From DASUTB01 sp036374835 (GTDB taxonomy: Bacteria; Actinomycetota; Actinomycetes; Jiangellales; Jiangellaceae), in contig DASUTB010000106.1 of assembly GCA_036374835.1 (NCBI GenBank), positions 1-64,000 of the forward strand: a DNA stretch of 64,000 nt. Direction: 5' to 3'. A program made the position numbers and the translations under genes. Below the pieces are notes generated by a model. The model was not told the DNA's origin. It did not search any database and was given only the letters and a program-made list of their open reading frames with translations. Below, one piece after another: positions 34,706 to 45,315 of this stretch (positions within the stretch are counted from its first letter, which is position 1; each line of letters starts with the position of its first letter).

Positions 34706-36349
34706 TCAGGGGCAGCCCGGACGGTCGGTGTCCGGTACCTCAACGGGAAGTTCGCCACCTCCGCTCGCGTGGCCCAGCAGTACGTCGACCAAGGCGCGGA
34801 ACGCGGCCGGTGTCCGCCCGTACAACGCGATCTTCGCCGTGGCGGCCGAACTCTCCCCAAGCGCGTACGGAGTATCGAGCGATACGACGACATCACCCGA
34901 ACTCGGCGCCGGAGGCAGCGCGCCGAGCAGCCGCACGACATCGCCCGAGCCGACCTCCAGCCCCGCATCTCGCGCCGCCGCGGCCAGCCTCTCCCGATCC
35001 AGCGCCGTGCCGCCGTCGATTACGATGCCATCGCCGACAAGCGGGCCCTCGCAAGGCCCGGAGACGACGGTGAGCCCGGCGAGCGACGCGTCATACGACA
35101 CACGTTCATGTGACCCGACCGCATCGGCACCGGGCGCCTCCCCCATCGAAGCCTGAAACAGCATCAGCGCCACCACCTGCGTCGCCGCTTCGGCCAGCCG
35201 CGCCGGGTCCAGGCGGCCGTCCTCGACCGCGTCGACGATCTCGGCATGTGCCGCGTCCACGTCGGCCGGCATGAGAAGCAGATCCACGCCCGCGTTCAGT
35301 GCCCGGACGGCCGCCTCCCCTGATCCGTAGCGCGCCGCCACCGCCGCCATCTCCTGCGCATCGGTCAGGACGACTCCCTCGAATCCGACGTCGTCCCGCA
35401 GCAGATCGACAACAGGACCGGACAGCGACGACGGAACACCCGGATCGATCGCGGTCACGTCGATGTGCGCCAGCATCACGGCCGGCACACCACCGTCGAC
35501 TGCAGCGCGGAACGGCACGAAGTCGCGCCCGCGCAGTTCGGCCAGCGATGCGTCCTGCACCGGAAGTTCCTCGTGGCTGTCGGCCGGAACCGAGCCGTGG
35601 CCCGGAAAATGTTTGGCCACCGCCATGATTCCGGCGTCCGCATAGCCGCGCAGGGCGCCGTTCACGATCTCGGCCACGAGTTCCGGGTCCGAACCGGGTG
35701 ACCTGCTGGCGATGGTCGGATCGTCCGGGCCGGTCGTGACGTCGGCCACCGGCGCGAACACCATCGTGAAGCCGAGCGCACGCAGTTCGGTGCCGCTCGC
35801 CCGTGCCACTTTCGCCGCCAGATCCGGATCGCGCGCAGCACCCAGCGTCATGAGGTTCGGGAACTCGGTGGCGGGCGCGCCGATGCGAGCCACCCGGCCG
35901 CCCTCCTGGTCGACGCCGATCACCAGGGGATGACCACGGTCGTCCGAGGCCGCCAGATCCGAGTTCATCGTCCTGACCTGGTCCACCGACGACACGTTGT
36001 CACCCATGACGATCACGCCTCCGAGGTGCAGCCGTTCGACCAGCTCGACCGGCGCCGTCGTCCCGGTGTATCTGGCGACGATGACCTGCCCGGCTTGTTC
36101 CTCGATCGACATCCCCGCGACAACATCCGCCGCTTCGGCGTATTGCTCGTCGTTGGGTCCCCAAGCCCGCCGCTCCGGCGTCGGTGTCGGCGTGGGGGTC
36201 GGCGCCGGTGTCGGTGCAGCGCTCGGCGTCGAATTCGGCGCGTCCGGACGCTCCTGCGGCCCCGGTGACGGTTCGCCGACCGGCCCGTCCGCACTACCGC
36301 ACGATGCCAGAACGAGCAGCGCGGCGATAACGAGGACGGCACGCTTCAC
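34706..36349 (-). CDS. GH3 lipoprotein, NagZ-type beta-N-acetylhexosaminidase family
   Basis: Cell-surface glycoside hydrolase family 3 lipoprotein, about 547 residues from the GTG at 36349, or 555 from a GTG at 36373. The lipobox is LASC, followed by a linker of repeated Pro-Thr units. The GH3 barrel contains VDQEGGRVARI, the NagZ-type KHFPGHG with a following DSH dyad, and the nucleophile region VVLTDAQEM. It probably trims GlcNAc-containing glycans or peptidoglycan fragments outside the membrane. It lies 24-48 bases after tsaD and may share its transcript. Confidence 0.85.
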   Translation of the reverse strand: MKRAVLVIAALLVLASCGSADGPVGEPSPGPQERPDAPNSTPSAAPTPAPTPTPTPTPERRAWGPNDEQYAEAADVVAGMSIEEQAGQVIVARYTGTTAPVELVERLHLGGVIVMGDNVSSVDQVRTMNSDLAASDDRGHPLVIGVDQEGGRVARIGAPATEFPNLMTLGAARDPDLAAKVARASGTELRALGFTMVFAPVADVTTGPDDPTIASRSPGSDPELVAEIVNGALRGYADAGIMAVAKHFPGHGSVPADSHEELPVQDASLAELRGRDFVPFRAAVDGGVPAVMLAHIDVTAIDPGVPSSLSGPVVDLLRDDVGFEGVVLTDAQEMAAVAARYGSGEAAVRALNAGVDLLLMPADVDAAHAEIVDAVEDGRLDPARLAEAATQVVALMLFQASMGEAPGADAVGSHERVSYDASLAGLTVVSGPCEGPLVGDGIVIDGGTALDRERLAAAARDAGLEVGSGDVVRLLGALPPAPSSGDVVVSLDTPYALGESSAATAKIALYGRTPAAFRALVDVLLGHASGGGELPVEVPDTDRPGCP

Positions 36350-36397
36350 CGCGCCAGTGTGACTCAGCGACACCTCCGACGTCCACGTCGCGGCTCG

Positions 36398-37465
<1,068 letters not shown>

Positions 37466-37552
37466 CTTAGACGATCGTTCACACCGATTGACGCGCCTGT
37501 CGATCCGGCGATGCGCGGCTTACCCGCCACGTTAAGGGCGGGACTGCCACGT

Positions 37553-38014
37553 TTACGTGATCATTCTGCGGCGGAGGACGAGGCCGTCGTACCGGCCATT
37601 GCCGTAGTAGCCGCGGCGTCGCGCGATCTGCTCGAAGCCGTGCTTGCGGTAGAGCTCGAGCGCCGGTTCGTTGTCGGCACGTACCTCGAGCAGGACGTCC
37701 GCCACCCGGCGACGGAGCGCCTCGACGATCAGTGCGCTGAGCAGCGAACGCCCCAGACCCTGACGCTGGAAGCGCGGTAGGACCGCGAGCGTCTGGATGT
37801 CGACCGTGTCGACGCCGGCCATGAGCCCGGCATAGCCGGCGATCTCCCCCGAATCAGTCTCGGCGACGACGTACCAGCGCGTCTCCGGCACGCCCTCCAA
37901 TTCGGCGTGGAACTGAGCCGCGGTCCACGGCGGGTCGGCCGCGAACAGCTCCTTCTCGGCCGGCAGGATCGCGTCGACGTCGGCCGGCGCCATGGGCCGG
38001 AGCCGAAAGCTCAT
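37553..38014 (-). CDS. rimI: GNAT acetyltransferase RimI
   Basis: A 153-residue GNAT N-acetyltransferase that acetylates the N terminus of ribosomal protein S18 and perhaps others. The acetyl-CoA loop is RFQRQGLGRSLL, followed by LLEVRADNEPALELYRKHGFE. The ATG overlaps the tsaB stop by ATGA. The last codons, Met-Ile-Thr-stop, are formed by an AATGATCACG motif seen at several other gene ends. Confidence 0.92.
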   Translation of the reverse strand: MSFRLRPMAPADVDAILPAEKELFAADPPWTAAQFHAELEGVPETRWYVVAETDSGEIAGYAGLMAGVDTVDIQTLAVLPRFQRQGLGRSLLSALIVEALRRRVADVLLEVRADNEPALELYRKHGFEQIARRRGYYGNGRYDGLVLRRRMIT

Positions 38015-38658
38015 CGCCGCCGCTGCCCCCCGGCGGCGAGCACCGACTTGCGCGGACCGGGCGAGGTTGCATCCGGCCGGCGCAGATAGAGCGGGTCGGG
38101 CGCTACCGTGTCCACATCGCCGGACAGCACGAGACCGGCGAGGACAGCGGCGCTCGGATAGTCCGGTGGAATCGCGTTCGGGAACTGGCTGGTGTACAGC
38201 GACGCACCTGCACCGGCGGCGGGTCGGTCGGTGGCCAACGCGTCCGGCTTGTCGACGACCGGCCCGGCGGTACGCTTCCCGCCGGTGTACTCGGCCCAGT
38301 ACACCTCCTTGCGCCGCGCGTCCGTGACGACGACGTACTCGCCCTGGACCGCAGCTTCGGCCGCGATGATGTCCAGGCTGCACACGCCGTTGACCGGAAT
38401 TTCCAGCACCGCGCCGAGCGTCCGGGCGGTCATCAGGCCGATCCGGAGGCCGGTGAACGCGCCGGGTCCGACGCCAACGGCGATCGAGGTGAGCTCGCTG
38501 CGGCCCACGCCGGCTTCCTCGAGTACACCGACGATCGACGGCGCGACCAGCTCGGTATGGCGCCGTGCGTCCACGGTGGTTCGTTCGGCGAGGACGGTCT
38601 TCCCGTCGTGGACGGCGACCGTCACCGCAGGACTGGAAGTGTCAAGGGCGAGTAACAC
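38011..38658 (-). CDS. tsaB: TsaB, t6A biosynthesis scaffold
   Basis: A 215-residue ASKHA-fold partner of TsaD. LLALDTSSPAVTVAV, GVGPGAFTGLRIGLMTARTL and DARRKEVYWAEY are family landmarks. It is co-translated with rimI through a 4-base overlap and lies 52 bases after tsaE. Confidence 0.95.
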   Translation of the reverse strand: MLLALDTSSPAVTVAVHDGKTVLAERTTVDARRHTELVAPSIVGVLEEAGVGRSELTSIAVGVGPGAFTGLRIGLMTARTLGAVLEIPVNGVCSLDIIAAEAAVQGEYVVVTDARRKEVYWAEYTGGKRTAGPVVDKPDALATDRPAAGAGASLYTSQFPNAIPPDYPSAAVLAGLVLSGDVDTVAPDPLYLRRPDATSPGPRKSVLAAGGQRRR

Positions 38659-38710
38659 GGAATCAGCCTAGCCGCAGGTCCCGGGTCGGGCAGGTGGCAG
38701 TTGACCGTGG

Positions 38711-39187
38711 CTAAACGGCGTTGACGTGGTCACTTCGAGCGTGGACGTGGACGATGTCGACCGTGCGGGCGTCGCCGTCCTCGGCATCGTTCCCGGCTGC
38801 GCGGTCGATCCGTACCTCGATGCGGTCGGCCGCGAGGCCCTCGACCAGCCCTTCGCCCCACTCAACCACGGTCACTGACTCGTCAAGTGTGGCCTCGAGG
38901 TCGAGCGTCTCGAGATCGTCCCAGTCCGAAAGGCGGTACGCGTCCACGTGCACGAGCGGCGGCCCGCCCACGAGGGACGGATGGACGCGAGCCATCACGA
39001 ACGTCGGCGACGTGATCGGCCCGCGCACGCCCAGGCCCTCAGCCAAGCCCTGCACCAGCGTCGTCTTTCCGGCCCCGAGCGGACCGCTGAGCACCACCAG
39101 GTCTCCGGCGCGCACTTCCGTGGCGAGCCGCCGGCCGATGTCGCGCATGCCGTCCGGATCGGCGGCGGTCCAGCGTTCGGACGTCAC
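38711..39187 (-). CDS. tsaE: TsaE, t6A biosynthesis ATPase
   Basis: A 158-residue P-loop ATPase that regenerates the TsaBD complex. Walker A is GPLGAGKT (35-42); HVDAYRLSDWDDLETLDL and VVEWGEGL are conserved family blocks. The GTG start at 39187 overlaps the stop of the alpha/beta hydrolase gene by GTGA. Its last seven residues are encoded by a palindrome-like AGTGACCACGTCAACG motif. Confidence 0.94.
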   Translation of the reverse strand: MTSERWTAADPDGMRDIGRRLATEVRAGDLVVLSGPLGAGKTTLVQGLAEGLGVRGPITSPTFVMARVHPSLVGGPPLVHVDAYRLSDWDDLETLDLEATLDESVTVVEWGEGLVEGLAADRIEVRIDRAAGNDAEDGDARTVDIVHVHARSDHVNAV

Positions 39188-40386
39188 GTCGCCGTGACCT
39201 CTGTGCCCCGTGTACCGGGCTGGCGGGGGATCGTGACCGTCGGCGCGGGTGCGCCGTCGGTAGCCGGGCCCGCGCCGGCTCGGCGCCACCAGCGGCGCTT
39301 CCGGCGACTTGGAGGAGAGCCCCGCACGCCGGCCGCGAGTTCGGCGATGCCGCTGGTGACGACGTCGTGCCGCTCCAGCAGCACCATGTGGCCCGCCTGG
39401 GCAACCTCGATGTACCTAGCATCGGGCAGCGCCTCGGCCATGGCCCGGCAGTGTTCGATCGGTGTGACGCGGTCGCCGGTAGCGCCGATGATCAGAGCGT
39501 GCCGGCCGGCGACGGTCTCGAGCCCCCGGGCTTGATCGTTGTCGGCGAAGAGCGGAAGGAACTCGGCGACCACGTCGATCGGCGTCGCCGCGTTCATCGC
39601 CGCAGTGAACTCGACAAGTGACGGAGACCCGCCCGAGTCGAACGAATACCGCTTGGTGATCACATAGCTCAGATCCGTGCCCGCCCGGCGCCCGTGCTCG
39701 ACGAGGTCGGGCCGGCGGGCCAGGGTCTTGAGAACGCCGGGCGCTACTCGATTGGCAAGCCGGCTCGCGGCCGCCGGAACGCCGGGCGTTGGAAGCGGCA
39801 CTGCCTTGGCGCTCGAAGCGATCAGTGCAACGCCGGCGATTCGCTCATTGAACAGTTCCGGGTGTTCGTCCGCCAGCGCAAGTATCGTCATGGCGCCCAT
39901 GGAATGTCCGGCGAGAACCACCGGCCCTTCCGGCGCCACCGTCGCGATGACCTGGGCCAGATCCTCGGCGAGCCGGCTGAACGTCACGATTTCTCCGCGC
40001 GCGCGGGACGAACGTCCGTGCGACCTGTGATCCCAGAAGGCGAGCCGAGCCGAACCGCGCAGATCTCGCCGCTGGAAGTGCCAGCTATCCATGTTGAGTG
40101 CGTATCCATGCGAAAAGACGATGGTGACCGGCTTCTCCCGCGGCCGCCCGGCCGTCTCCGGTTCGTCCACCTCTGCATGGATCTCGACACCGTCGTCGGT
40201 CACCACCGGCACGGGTGTGCCCCGCAACGAGCCGAGCTGTTCGTCCGCGTACGGATCGTCACCACGCAGCGAACGCCCCACCACATAACGCTCGGCGGCA
40301 AACCCGACCGCGGCACCGGCCGCCGCAACGCCGAGCGTCATGCCAACGCCGCCGGCCGCTCTGCCGAGCGCTACGAGTCGACTCAC
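39184..40386 (-). CDS. Alpha/beta hydrolase
   Basis: A 400-residue alpha/beta hydrolase always found between alr and tsaE in related actinomycetes. Residues 10-32 form a membrane or signal-like segment; the nucleophile elbow is GHSMG (160-164, Ser162), with FSHGY before it and GHMVLLERHD carrying the catalytic histidine. The substrate is unknown. The GTG at 40386 has GGGAGGAGG upstream, and the tail is rich in Arg and Pro. It is coupled to tsaE by a 4-base overlap. Confidence 0.88.
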   Translation of the reverse strand: MSRLVALGRAAGGVGMTLGVAAAGAAVGFAAERYVVGRSLRGDDPYADEQLGSLRGTPVPVVTDDGVEIHAEVDEPETAGRPREKPVTIVFSHGYALNMDSWHFQRRDLRGSARLAFWDHRSHGRSSRARGEIVTFSRLAEDLAQVIATVAPEGPVVLAGHSMGAMTILALADEHPELFNERIAGVALIASSAKAVPLPTPGVPAAASRLANRVAPGVLKTLARRPDLVEHGRRAGTDLSYVITKRYSFDSGGSPSLVEFTAAMNAATPIDVVAEFLPLFADNDQARGLETVAGRHALIIGATGDRVTPIEHCRAMAEALPDARYIEVAQAGHMVLLERHDVVTSGIAELAAGVRGSPPSRRKRRWWRRAGAGPATDGAPAPTVTIPRQPGTRGTEVTAT

Positions 40387-40420
40387 GGGTGACCTCCTCC
40401 CGCCGCCGTTGGCGAGCCTC

Positions 40421-41599
40421 TTATCTGGCCGCGGACCCGACCTCGTCCGCACCGAGGTACGTGCGAGGTAGCCGCGGTGCAAGTCGGCTGACTATCTCAT
40501 AAGAAATAGTTCCACATGCAACCGCCCAGTCCTCTGCCGTCGGTTCTCCGGCGGTCTCGTCGCCGAAGAGTACGACCTCGTCGCCGGCGGCGGCCGCGTC
40601 GCCCCCGATGTCCAGAACGAACTGATCCATGCAGACCCGCCCTGCGATCCGGTGCACGCGATCACCCACGAGCACCGGCGCACCCGGAGCGCCGGCTCCG
40701 CCCGAGGCGTGCCGCGGCACTCCGTCGGCATAGCCCAGCGGCACGAGGGCCAGGTTGGTCTCCCGGTCGGTGACGTAGATGTGGCCGTACGACACGCCCT
40801 GACCGGCCGGAACGCGCTTGACGAGCGCCAGGTTCGCCCGCGCCGACATCGCGGGCCGGAGCCCCACATCGGCCGGCTTCGCCTGGTCCGGAATCGGCGA
40901 GAGCCCGTAGACGGCCAGCCCTGGTCGGACAAGATCGAAGTGCGCGTCGGGACGGACGAGCGTCGCCGCCGAGTTGGCGAGATGCCGCACCTCGGGACGG
41001 ACGCCCTGCGCCTCGGCGAGCCGGACCGCCTGGGTGAACACCTCGAGCTGGTGGTCGATCGACGAGTGGCCGGGAGCGTCCGCGATCGCGAAGTGCGACC
41101 ATAACCCGACAATCTCCACCAATCCATCAGATTCCGCTTTGAGCGCCGCATCAACCAGTTGCTCCCACGCTGCGACCGGCGCCCCCGAACGTCCTAGCCC
41201 GGAATCGACCTTGAGGTGAACCCGCGCGGGACGGTCGACCCGGCGCGCCGCCGCTGCGATCTCGGCCACGGTCCAGGGCGCCGCTGCGGACAGGTCGATA
41301 TCTGCGCGGACGGCTTCGTCGAACCGCTCACCAGGTGCGTACAACCAGGACAGGATCCGGCTGGAGATTCCTGCGTGACGCAACATCAGTCCCTCGGCCA
41401 GTACGGCCGTACCCAGCCATGTCGCACCACCGGCCGTGGCCGCACGGGCCGTGGGAAGCAGCCCGTGGCCGTACCCGTCGGCCTTGACGACGGCCATGAC
41501 CTCAGCAGGTGTCGCCCTGGTACGTAGTTCGCGGACATTGTCTCGGATCGCCGTCAAATCGACGTGAACCCGAGCATGCGGAACCGCTGTCGTGCTCAT
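40421..41599 (-). CDS. alr: Alanine racemase
   Basis: A 392-residue fold-type III PLP enzyme that makes D-alanine for peptidoglycan. The PLP lysine is K39 in VMAVVKADGYGHG; the second catalytic base is the tyrosine in GVSYGHIY; RVCMDQFVLDIG is conserved. It is the first gene of the alr-hydrolase-tsaE-tsaB-rimI-tsaD group, whose members are separated by overlaps or short gaps. Confidence 0.96.
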   Translation of the reverse strand: MSTTAVPHARVHVDLTAIRDNVRELRTRATPAEVMAVVKADGYGHGLLPTARAATAGGATWLGTAVLAEGLMLRHAGISSRILSWLYAPGERFDEAVRADIDLSAAAPWTVAEIAAAARRVDRPARVHLKVDSGLGRSGAPVAAWEQLVDAALKAESDGLVEIVGLWSHFAIADAPGHSSIDHQLEVFTQAVRLAEAQGVRPEVRHLANSAATLVRPDAHFDLVRPGLAVYGLSPIPDQAKPADVGLRPAMSARANLALVKRVPAGQGVSYGHIYVTDRETNLALVPLGYADGVPRHASGGAGAPGAPVLVGDRVHRIAGRVCMDQFVLDIGGDAAAAGDEVVLFGDETAGEPTAEDWAVACGTISYEIVSRLAPRLPRTYLGADEVGSAAR

Positions 41600-41658
41600 A
41601 CGGACAGATTCTGTCAGGTCAGCGCGCGAGTGCCGAACGCCAGTTCGTCACCTGATCG

Positions 41659-43164
41659 TCACTGCGTCGGCGCGGGCGCAGCCTCGTCGCCCACTGAACC
41701 GCGCACGCTGCGCCTGCTGCCGGACCTCACCAGGGTGACCGCCAGCGTCGCGGCCAGCACCAGGATCCCGACCGCCCACCAGAGCGCTGTCGTGAACCCG
41801 TGCACCATGCCCTCGAGCTGGAGCGCCTGCTGCGGGACATCACCCGCGTTCGACGCGACGAAGGCCGTCGTGGCAGTCGCCGCGATCGTGTTCAGCAGGG
41901 CGATGCCGATAGCGCCGCCGACCTGCTGCGACGTGTTCATCATCGCCGACGCGATACCCGTATCCCGAGCGTCCACTTCGGATACGGCCACACTCACCGC
42001 CGGCATGAACGTCGAACCCATCCCGATGCCGAGCAGCACGAGCGCCGGCAGGATTTGCAGGTACGGGCTGTCCACCTCCAGCTGGGTCAGGATCAGCATG
42101 CCGGATGCCGCTACGAGCAAACCCGGGCCCATCAGGGCGCGAGCCGGGACTCGCGTCACCAGGCGGGCACCGATCTGGGTCGAGCCGATCAGCATGCCGG
42201 CAACCATCGGCAAGAACGCCACGCCGGTACGGATCGGCGAGTAGTCCTTGACGACTTGCATGTAGTACGTCAGGAACAAGAACAGCCCGAACATCGCGAT
42301 GACGCCAAGACCGACGGCCAGGTACGCGCCGGCCCGGTTCCGGTTCAGCACCACGCGCAACGGCAGCAGCGGCGCCGAGACCCGGCGCTCGGTGAACACG
42401 AACGACGCCAACAGTACGACCGCCGACGCGAACATGCCGAGCGTCCAATCGTCGGTCCAGCCGTGCGACTCGGCCCGGGAGAACCCGTAGACCAGTGCGA
42501 CAAGACCAGACGTGCCCAGCACCGCACCCGGTAGATCGAGCGGTGAGCGGTTGCGACCACCGTGGTCCCGGATCTCGGCCATGGCGCCGAACACCGCAAG
42601 CGCGGCGATCGGGATGTTGACGTAGAACACCCACCGCCAGTCGACGTATTCGGTGAGCAGACCACCGAGCGTCAGACCTACCGCGGCGCCACCGCCGGCG
42701 ATCGCACCGAACACACCGAACGCCTTGGCGCGTTCCTTCGGATCCATGAACGTCACGGCGAGCAGTGAAAGGGCCGCGGGCGCGAGCATCGCTCCGAACA
42801 CACCCTGAAGCGCACGGGCAGCGAACAACATCGCCTCGCTACCGGCCGCTCCACCGAGCGCCGACGCGCCGGCGAAGCCGACCAGGCCGGTCAGGAACGT
42901 GCGCTTGCGTCCCCATGTGTCGGCGATGCGGCCGCCGAGCAGCAGCAGCCCGCCGAAGGCGAGCGAATAGGCCGTGACGACCCACTGCCGGTTCCCGTCG
43001 GAGAGCCCCAGGTCCGCCTGCACGGACGGTAGGGCGATGTTAACGATCGTCGCATCGAGCACAACCATCAGCTGCGCGATCGCGATGAACAACAGGGCTC
43101 GCCAGCGCCGGGGATCCAGCTGGCCGTCGCGTGCGCTCGGTTCGGGCAATTCGGTCTGCGCCAC
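41659..43164 (-). CDS. MFS transporter, DHA2 (14-helix) family
   Basis: A 501-residue proton-driven drug/H+ antiporter-type protein with 14 predicted helices. Motifs are LDATIVNIALPSVQADLG in helix 1, GGRIADTWGRKRTF (motif A) and the helix-5 antiporter stretch LAPAALSLLAVTF. The GTG at 43164 begins the cytosolic tail before helix 1. It exports lipophilic compounds of unknown identity. No regulator is adjacent. Confidence 0.88.
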   Translation of the reverse strand: MAQTELPEPSARDGQLDPRRWRALLFIAIAQLMVVLDATIVNIALPSVQADLGLSDGNRQWVVTAYSLAFGGLLLLGGRIADTWGRKRTFLTGLVGFAGASALGGAAGSEAMLFAARALQGVFGAMLAPAALSLLAVTFMDPKERAKAFGVFGAIAGGGAAVGLTLGGLLTEYVDWRWVFYVNIPIAALAVFGAMAEIRDHGGRNRSPLDLPGAVLGTSGLVALVYGFSRAESHGWTDDWTLGMFASAVVLLASFVFTERRVSAPLLPLRVVLNRNRAGAYLAVGLGVIAMFGLFLFLTYYMQVVKDYSPIRTGVAFLPMVAGMLIGSTQIGARLVTRVPARALMGPGLLVAASGMLILTQLEVDSPYLQILPALVLLGIGMGSTFMPAVSVAVSEVDARDTGIASAMMNTSQQVGGAIGIALLNTIAATATTAFVASNAGDVPQQALQLEGMVHGFTTALWWAVGILVLAATLAVTLVRSGSRRSVRGSVGDEAAPAPTQ

Positions 43165-43496
43165 GCTGAACCCCCATGGCCTCTCGAAACGGGTGGACGG
43201 GTCAGCCCGCCTCGATGCGGGAGTCCTGTGTCGTAAACCCTTGGACAATAACCCGCCATTCCCACCTGAACCGTGACGTTCACCACCCGCGAAACCGACC
43301 CGGCAGCGCGCCCACCATTTTCAAGCCTAGAGTGACCAAGATCGACGGACGACACCCAATAGATGAAGTAGGACTGTGTCTACGCAGGTAGGAATGATCA
43401 CAGAACATCTATTGGGTGTCATACGTCGATCTTGAATCCGCAATGCCTTCGGGACGGACATTCCGGCATCGACCGCCGCACCGGCGGCGGCCCTTT
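43165..43496. other. Intergenic region upstream of the MFS gene
   Basis: About 330 bases with no gene. It contains the MFS upstream region and the large palindrome D at 43340-43431. A short block GTGACGTTCACCACCCGCG at about 43271 resembles the outer arm of element family E. Confidence 0.5.
43340..43431. repeat. Palindromic element D
   Basis: A 92-base GATC-to-GATC element with 26-28 base arms (GATCGACG, then GACACCCAATAGATG) differing at two positions, and a 36-40 base loop. It lies between the MFS and nnr genes. Only one copy is in the window. Confidence 0.85.
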
Positions 43497-44894
43497 CTAG
43501 CCGAACGTCCGATCCGCGTCCAGTGCGCGCAGGACGTCGGTCGCGCTCGGATTCATCCGCGCCCGTGCAGCCGCGTGGCCCGCGCGTCCATGGACGTAAG
43601 CCGCCACGCTGCCCGCATCGAACGGATCTAGGCCGCCGGCGAGCAGCGCGCCGGCAAGGCCGGCGAGAACGTCGCCCGAACCGGCGGTCGCCAGTGCCGG
43701 AGTGCCGGTCGGGTTGGCACGGACCCGTCCGTCCGGGGCCGCAACGAGCGTCGTCGAACCCTTGAGCAACACAACGGCGTTCCACTTCCTCGCCGCCGCA
43801 ACGGCATGGTGCAGCCGCCGCGCTTCGACGTCCGCTCGGTCCGTGCCGAGCAACCGGGCCAGCTCGCCGGCATGAGGTGTCAGCAGCGCAGGCGTATCGA
43901 ATCGCCGCGGCAGGAAGCGCAACCCATCGGCGTCGACGAGCACGGGCACGCCGTCCGCTATCAGCTTCGCCAGGTCTCTGCCGTTCTTCTTGTCCGGGCC
44001 GAGTCCGGGCCCCGCTACCCACGCCTGGACGCGACCGGATGCCGTCACCGCCTCGGGCCAGCGCGACCGCACCGCTTCACCGGCCGAACCGATGTATCGC
44101 ACCATTCCGGCGCCGCCGCGGATGGCACCGCCGACGCAGAGGACCGCCGCGCCGGAGAACTCTTCCGAGCCGGCCAGCACACCGACGACACCGCGCCGGT
44201 ACTTGTCCGTGTCGCGCCCGGGGTGCGGAATCAATGAGCTCACATCCACATTCTCAAGCACGGTCATCGTGGGCTCGGGCAGGAACGGCCCGAGCCCGAT
44301 ATCAACGTCGATGATGCGGCCGGCCGCCGCGGCGGCCGGATCGATGACCAGACCGATCTTGCGGGCACCGAACGTGACGGTCACGTCAGCGCGGATATGC
44401 GCACCGGGTGTTTCACCGGTGTCCGGATCGATCCCGCTGGGCAGGTCAACCGCCACCACGGTCGCGAGGCTCTCCGCTGCATCGGCGGCAAGCTCGGCGT
44501 AGTTCGACCGCAAGCCGCCCTGTCCTCCGATGCCGAGCAGACCGTCCACGACGAAATCAGCCGACCGGAGCACACCCGAAGCATCATCGGTCACCACGCC
44601 ACCGGCGCGCAGCAGCGCCGCCAGACCACCTGCATGCGTTCGGTCCGGGCGGGCCAGGACGGCGAGCACCTGCGCTCCCCGGCGCGCCACGCGGGCGCCG
44701 GCGAACAACGCATCGCCGCCGTTGTCGCCGCCGCCGGTCAGCACCACGACTCGGGCGCCGTACCCGGCCCCCATCCGCGAGAGTGCGGCGGCAAGCCCGG
44801 TCGCGGCGCGCTGCATGAGAGCCCCGTCCGGCAGCCGCGCCATGAGCGCCGCTTCGGCGGCACGAATGTCTGCGACGGAGTGGACCCGGATCAC
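43497..44894 (-). CDS. nnr: Bifunctional NAD(P)H-hydrate epimerase/dehydratase
   Basis: A 465-residue fusion that repairs hydrated NAD(P)H. The N-terminal YjeF epimerase domain (about 1-215) has VVVLTGGGDNGGDAL and VAVDLPSGIDPDTGE; the C-terminal ADP/ATP-dependent dehydratase (about 220-465) has AWVAGPGLG, LTPHAGELARLLG and ATAGSGDVLAGLAG. It is complete, and overlaps acpS by 4 bases, a common arrangement. Confidence 0.95.
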   Translation of the reverse strand: MIRVHSVADIRAAEAALMARLPDGALMQRAATGLAAALSRMGAGYGARVVVLTGGGDNGGDALFAGARVARRGAQVLAVLARPDRTHAGGLAALLRAGGVVTDDASGVLRSADFVVDGLLGIGGQGGLRSNYAELAADAAESLATVVAVDLPSGIDPDTGETPGAHIRADVTVTFGARKIGLVIDPAAAAAGRIIDVDIGLGPFLPEPTMTVLENVDVSSLIPHPGRDTDKYRRGVVGVLAGSEEFSGAAVLCVGGAIRGGAGMVRYIGSAGEAVRSRWPEAVTASGRVQAWVAGPGLGPDKKNGRDLAKLIADGVPVLVDADGLRFLPRRFDTPALLTPHAGELARLLGTDRADVEARRLHHAVAAARKWNAVVLLKGSTTLVAAPDGRVRANPTGTPALATAGSGDVLAGLAGALLAGGLDPFDAGSVAAYVHGRAGHAAARARMNPSATDVLRALDADRTFG

Positions 44895-45247
44895 GCGTCG
44901 CGCTCCAGGATCACAACGGCCGACGCCACGCCGGCGTCATGCGACAACGACAGGTGGATCCGATCGGCACGCAGCTCATCGCATCGTTTACGGACCGTCC
45001 CGGCGACGTCGAGACTCGGCTCGCCGGTCTCGGCGGTGACGACCTCCGCGTCATGCCACGCCAGACCGGCCGGCGCGCCGAGCGCCTTCGCCAGCGCCTC
45101 CTTCGCGGCGAAGCGGGCGGCCAGCGACGCGACCGGTCGGTCGCGCTCGGCCGGCGTGAACAGCCGTTCCGCGAGCGCGGGTGTGCGTTCGAGGGTGACG
45201 GCGAACCGCGAGATGTCCACCACATCGATGCCGACGCCTACGATCAC
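44891..45247 (-). CDS. acpS: Holo-[acyl-carrier-protein] synthase AcpS
   Basis: A 118-residue phosphopantetheinyl transferase that activates acyl carrier protein. The metal-binding GIDVVDISR and the second motif RFAAKEALAKAL are both present. The ATG is conserved (IVGVGIDVV). It is followed by nnr with an ATGA overlap and preceded by glmS on the same strand, 68 bases upstream. Confidence 0.95.
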   Translation of the reverse strand: MIVGVGIDVVDISRFAVTLERTPALAERLFTPAERDRPVASLAARFAAKEALAKALGAPAGLAWHDAEVVTAETGEPSLDVAGTVRKRCDELRADRIHLSLSHDAGVASAVVILERDA

Positions 45248-45315
45248 GCCTCCTAGCGTGGCACATGCCGCGGTCTACCTCGCCGTCGTGCTTAACCGCC
45301 GCAGGGACGACGGCG

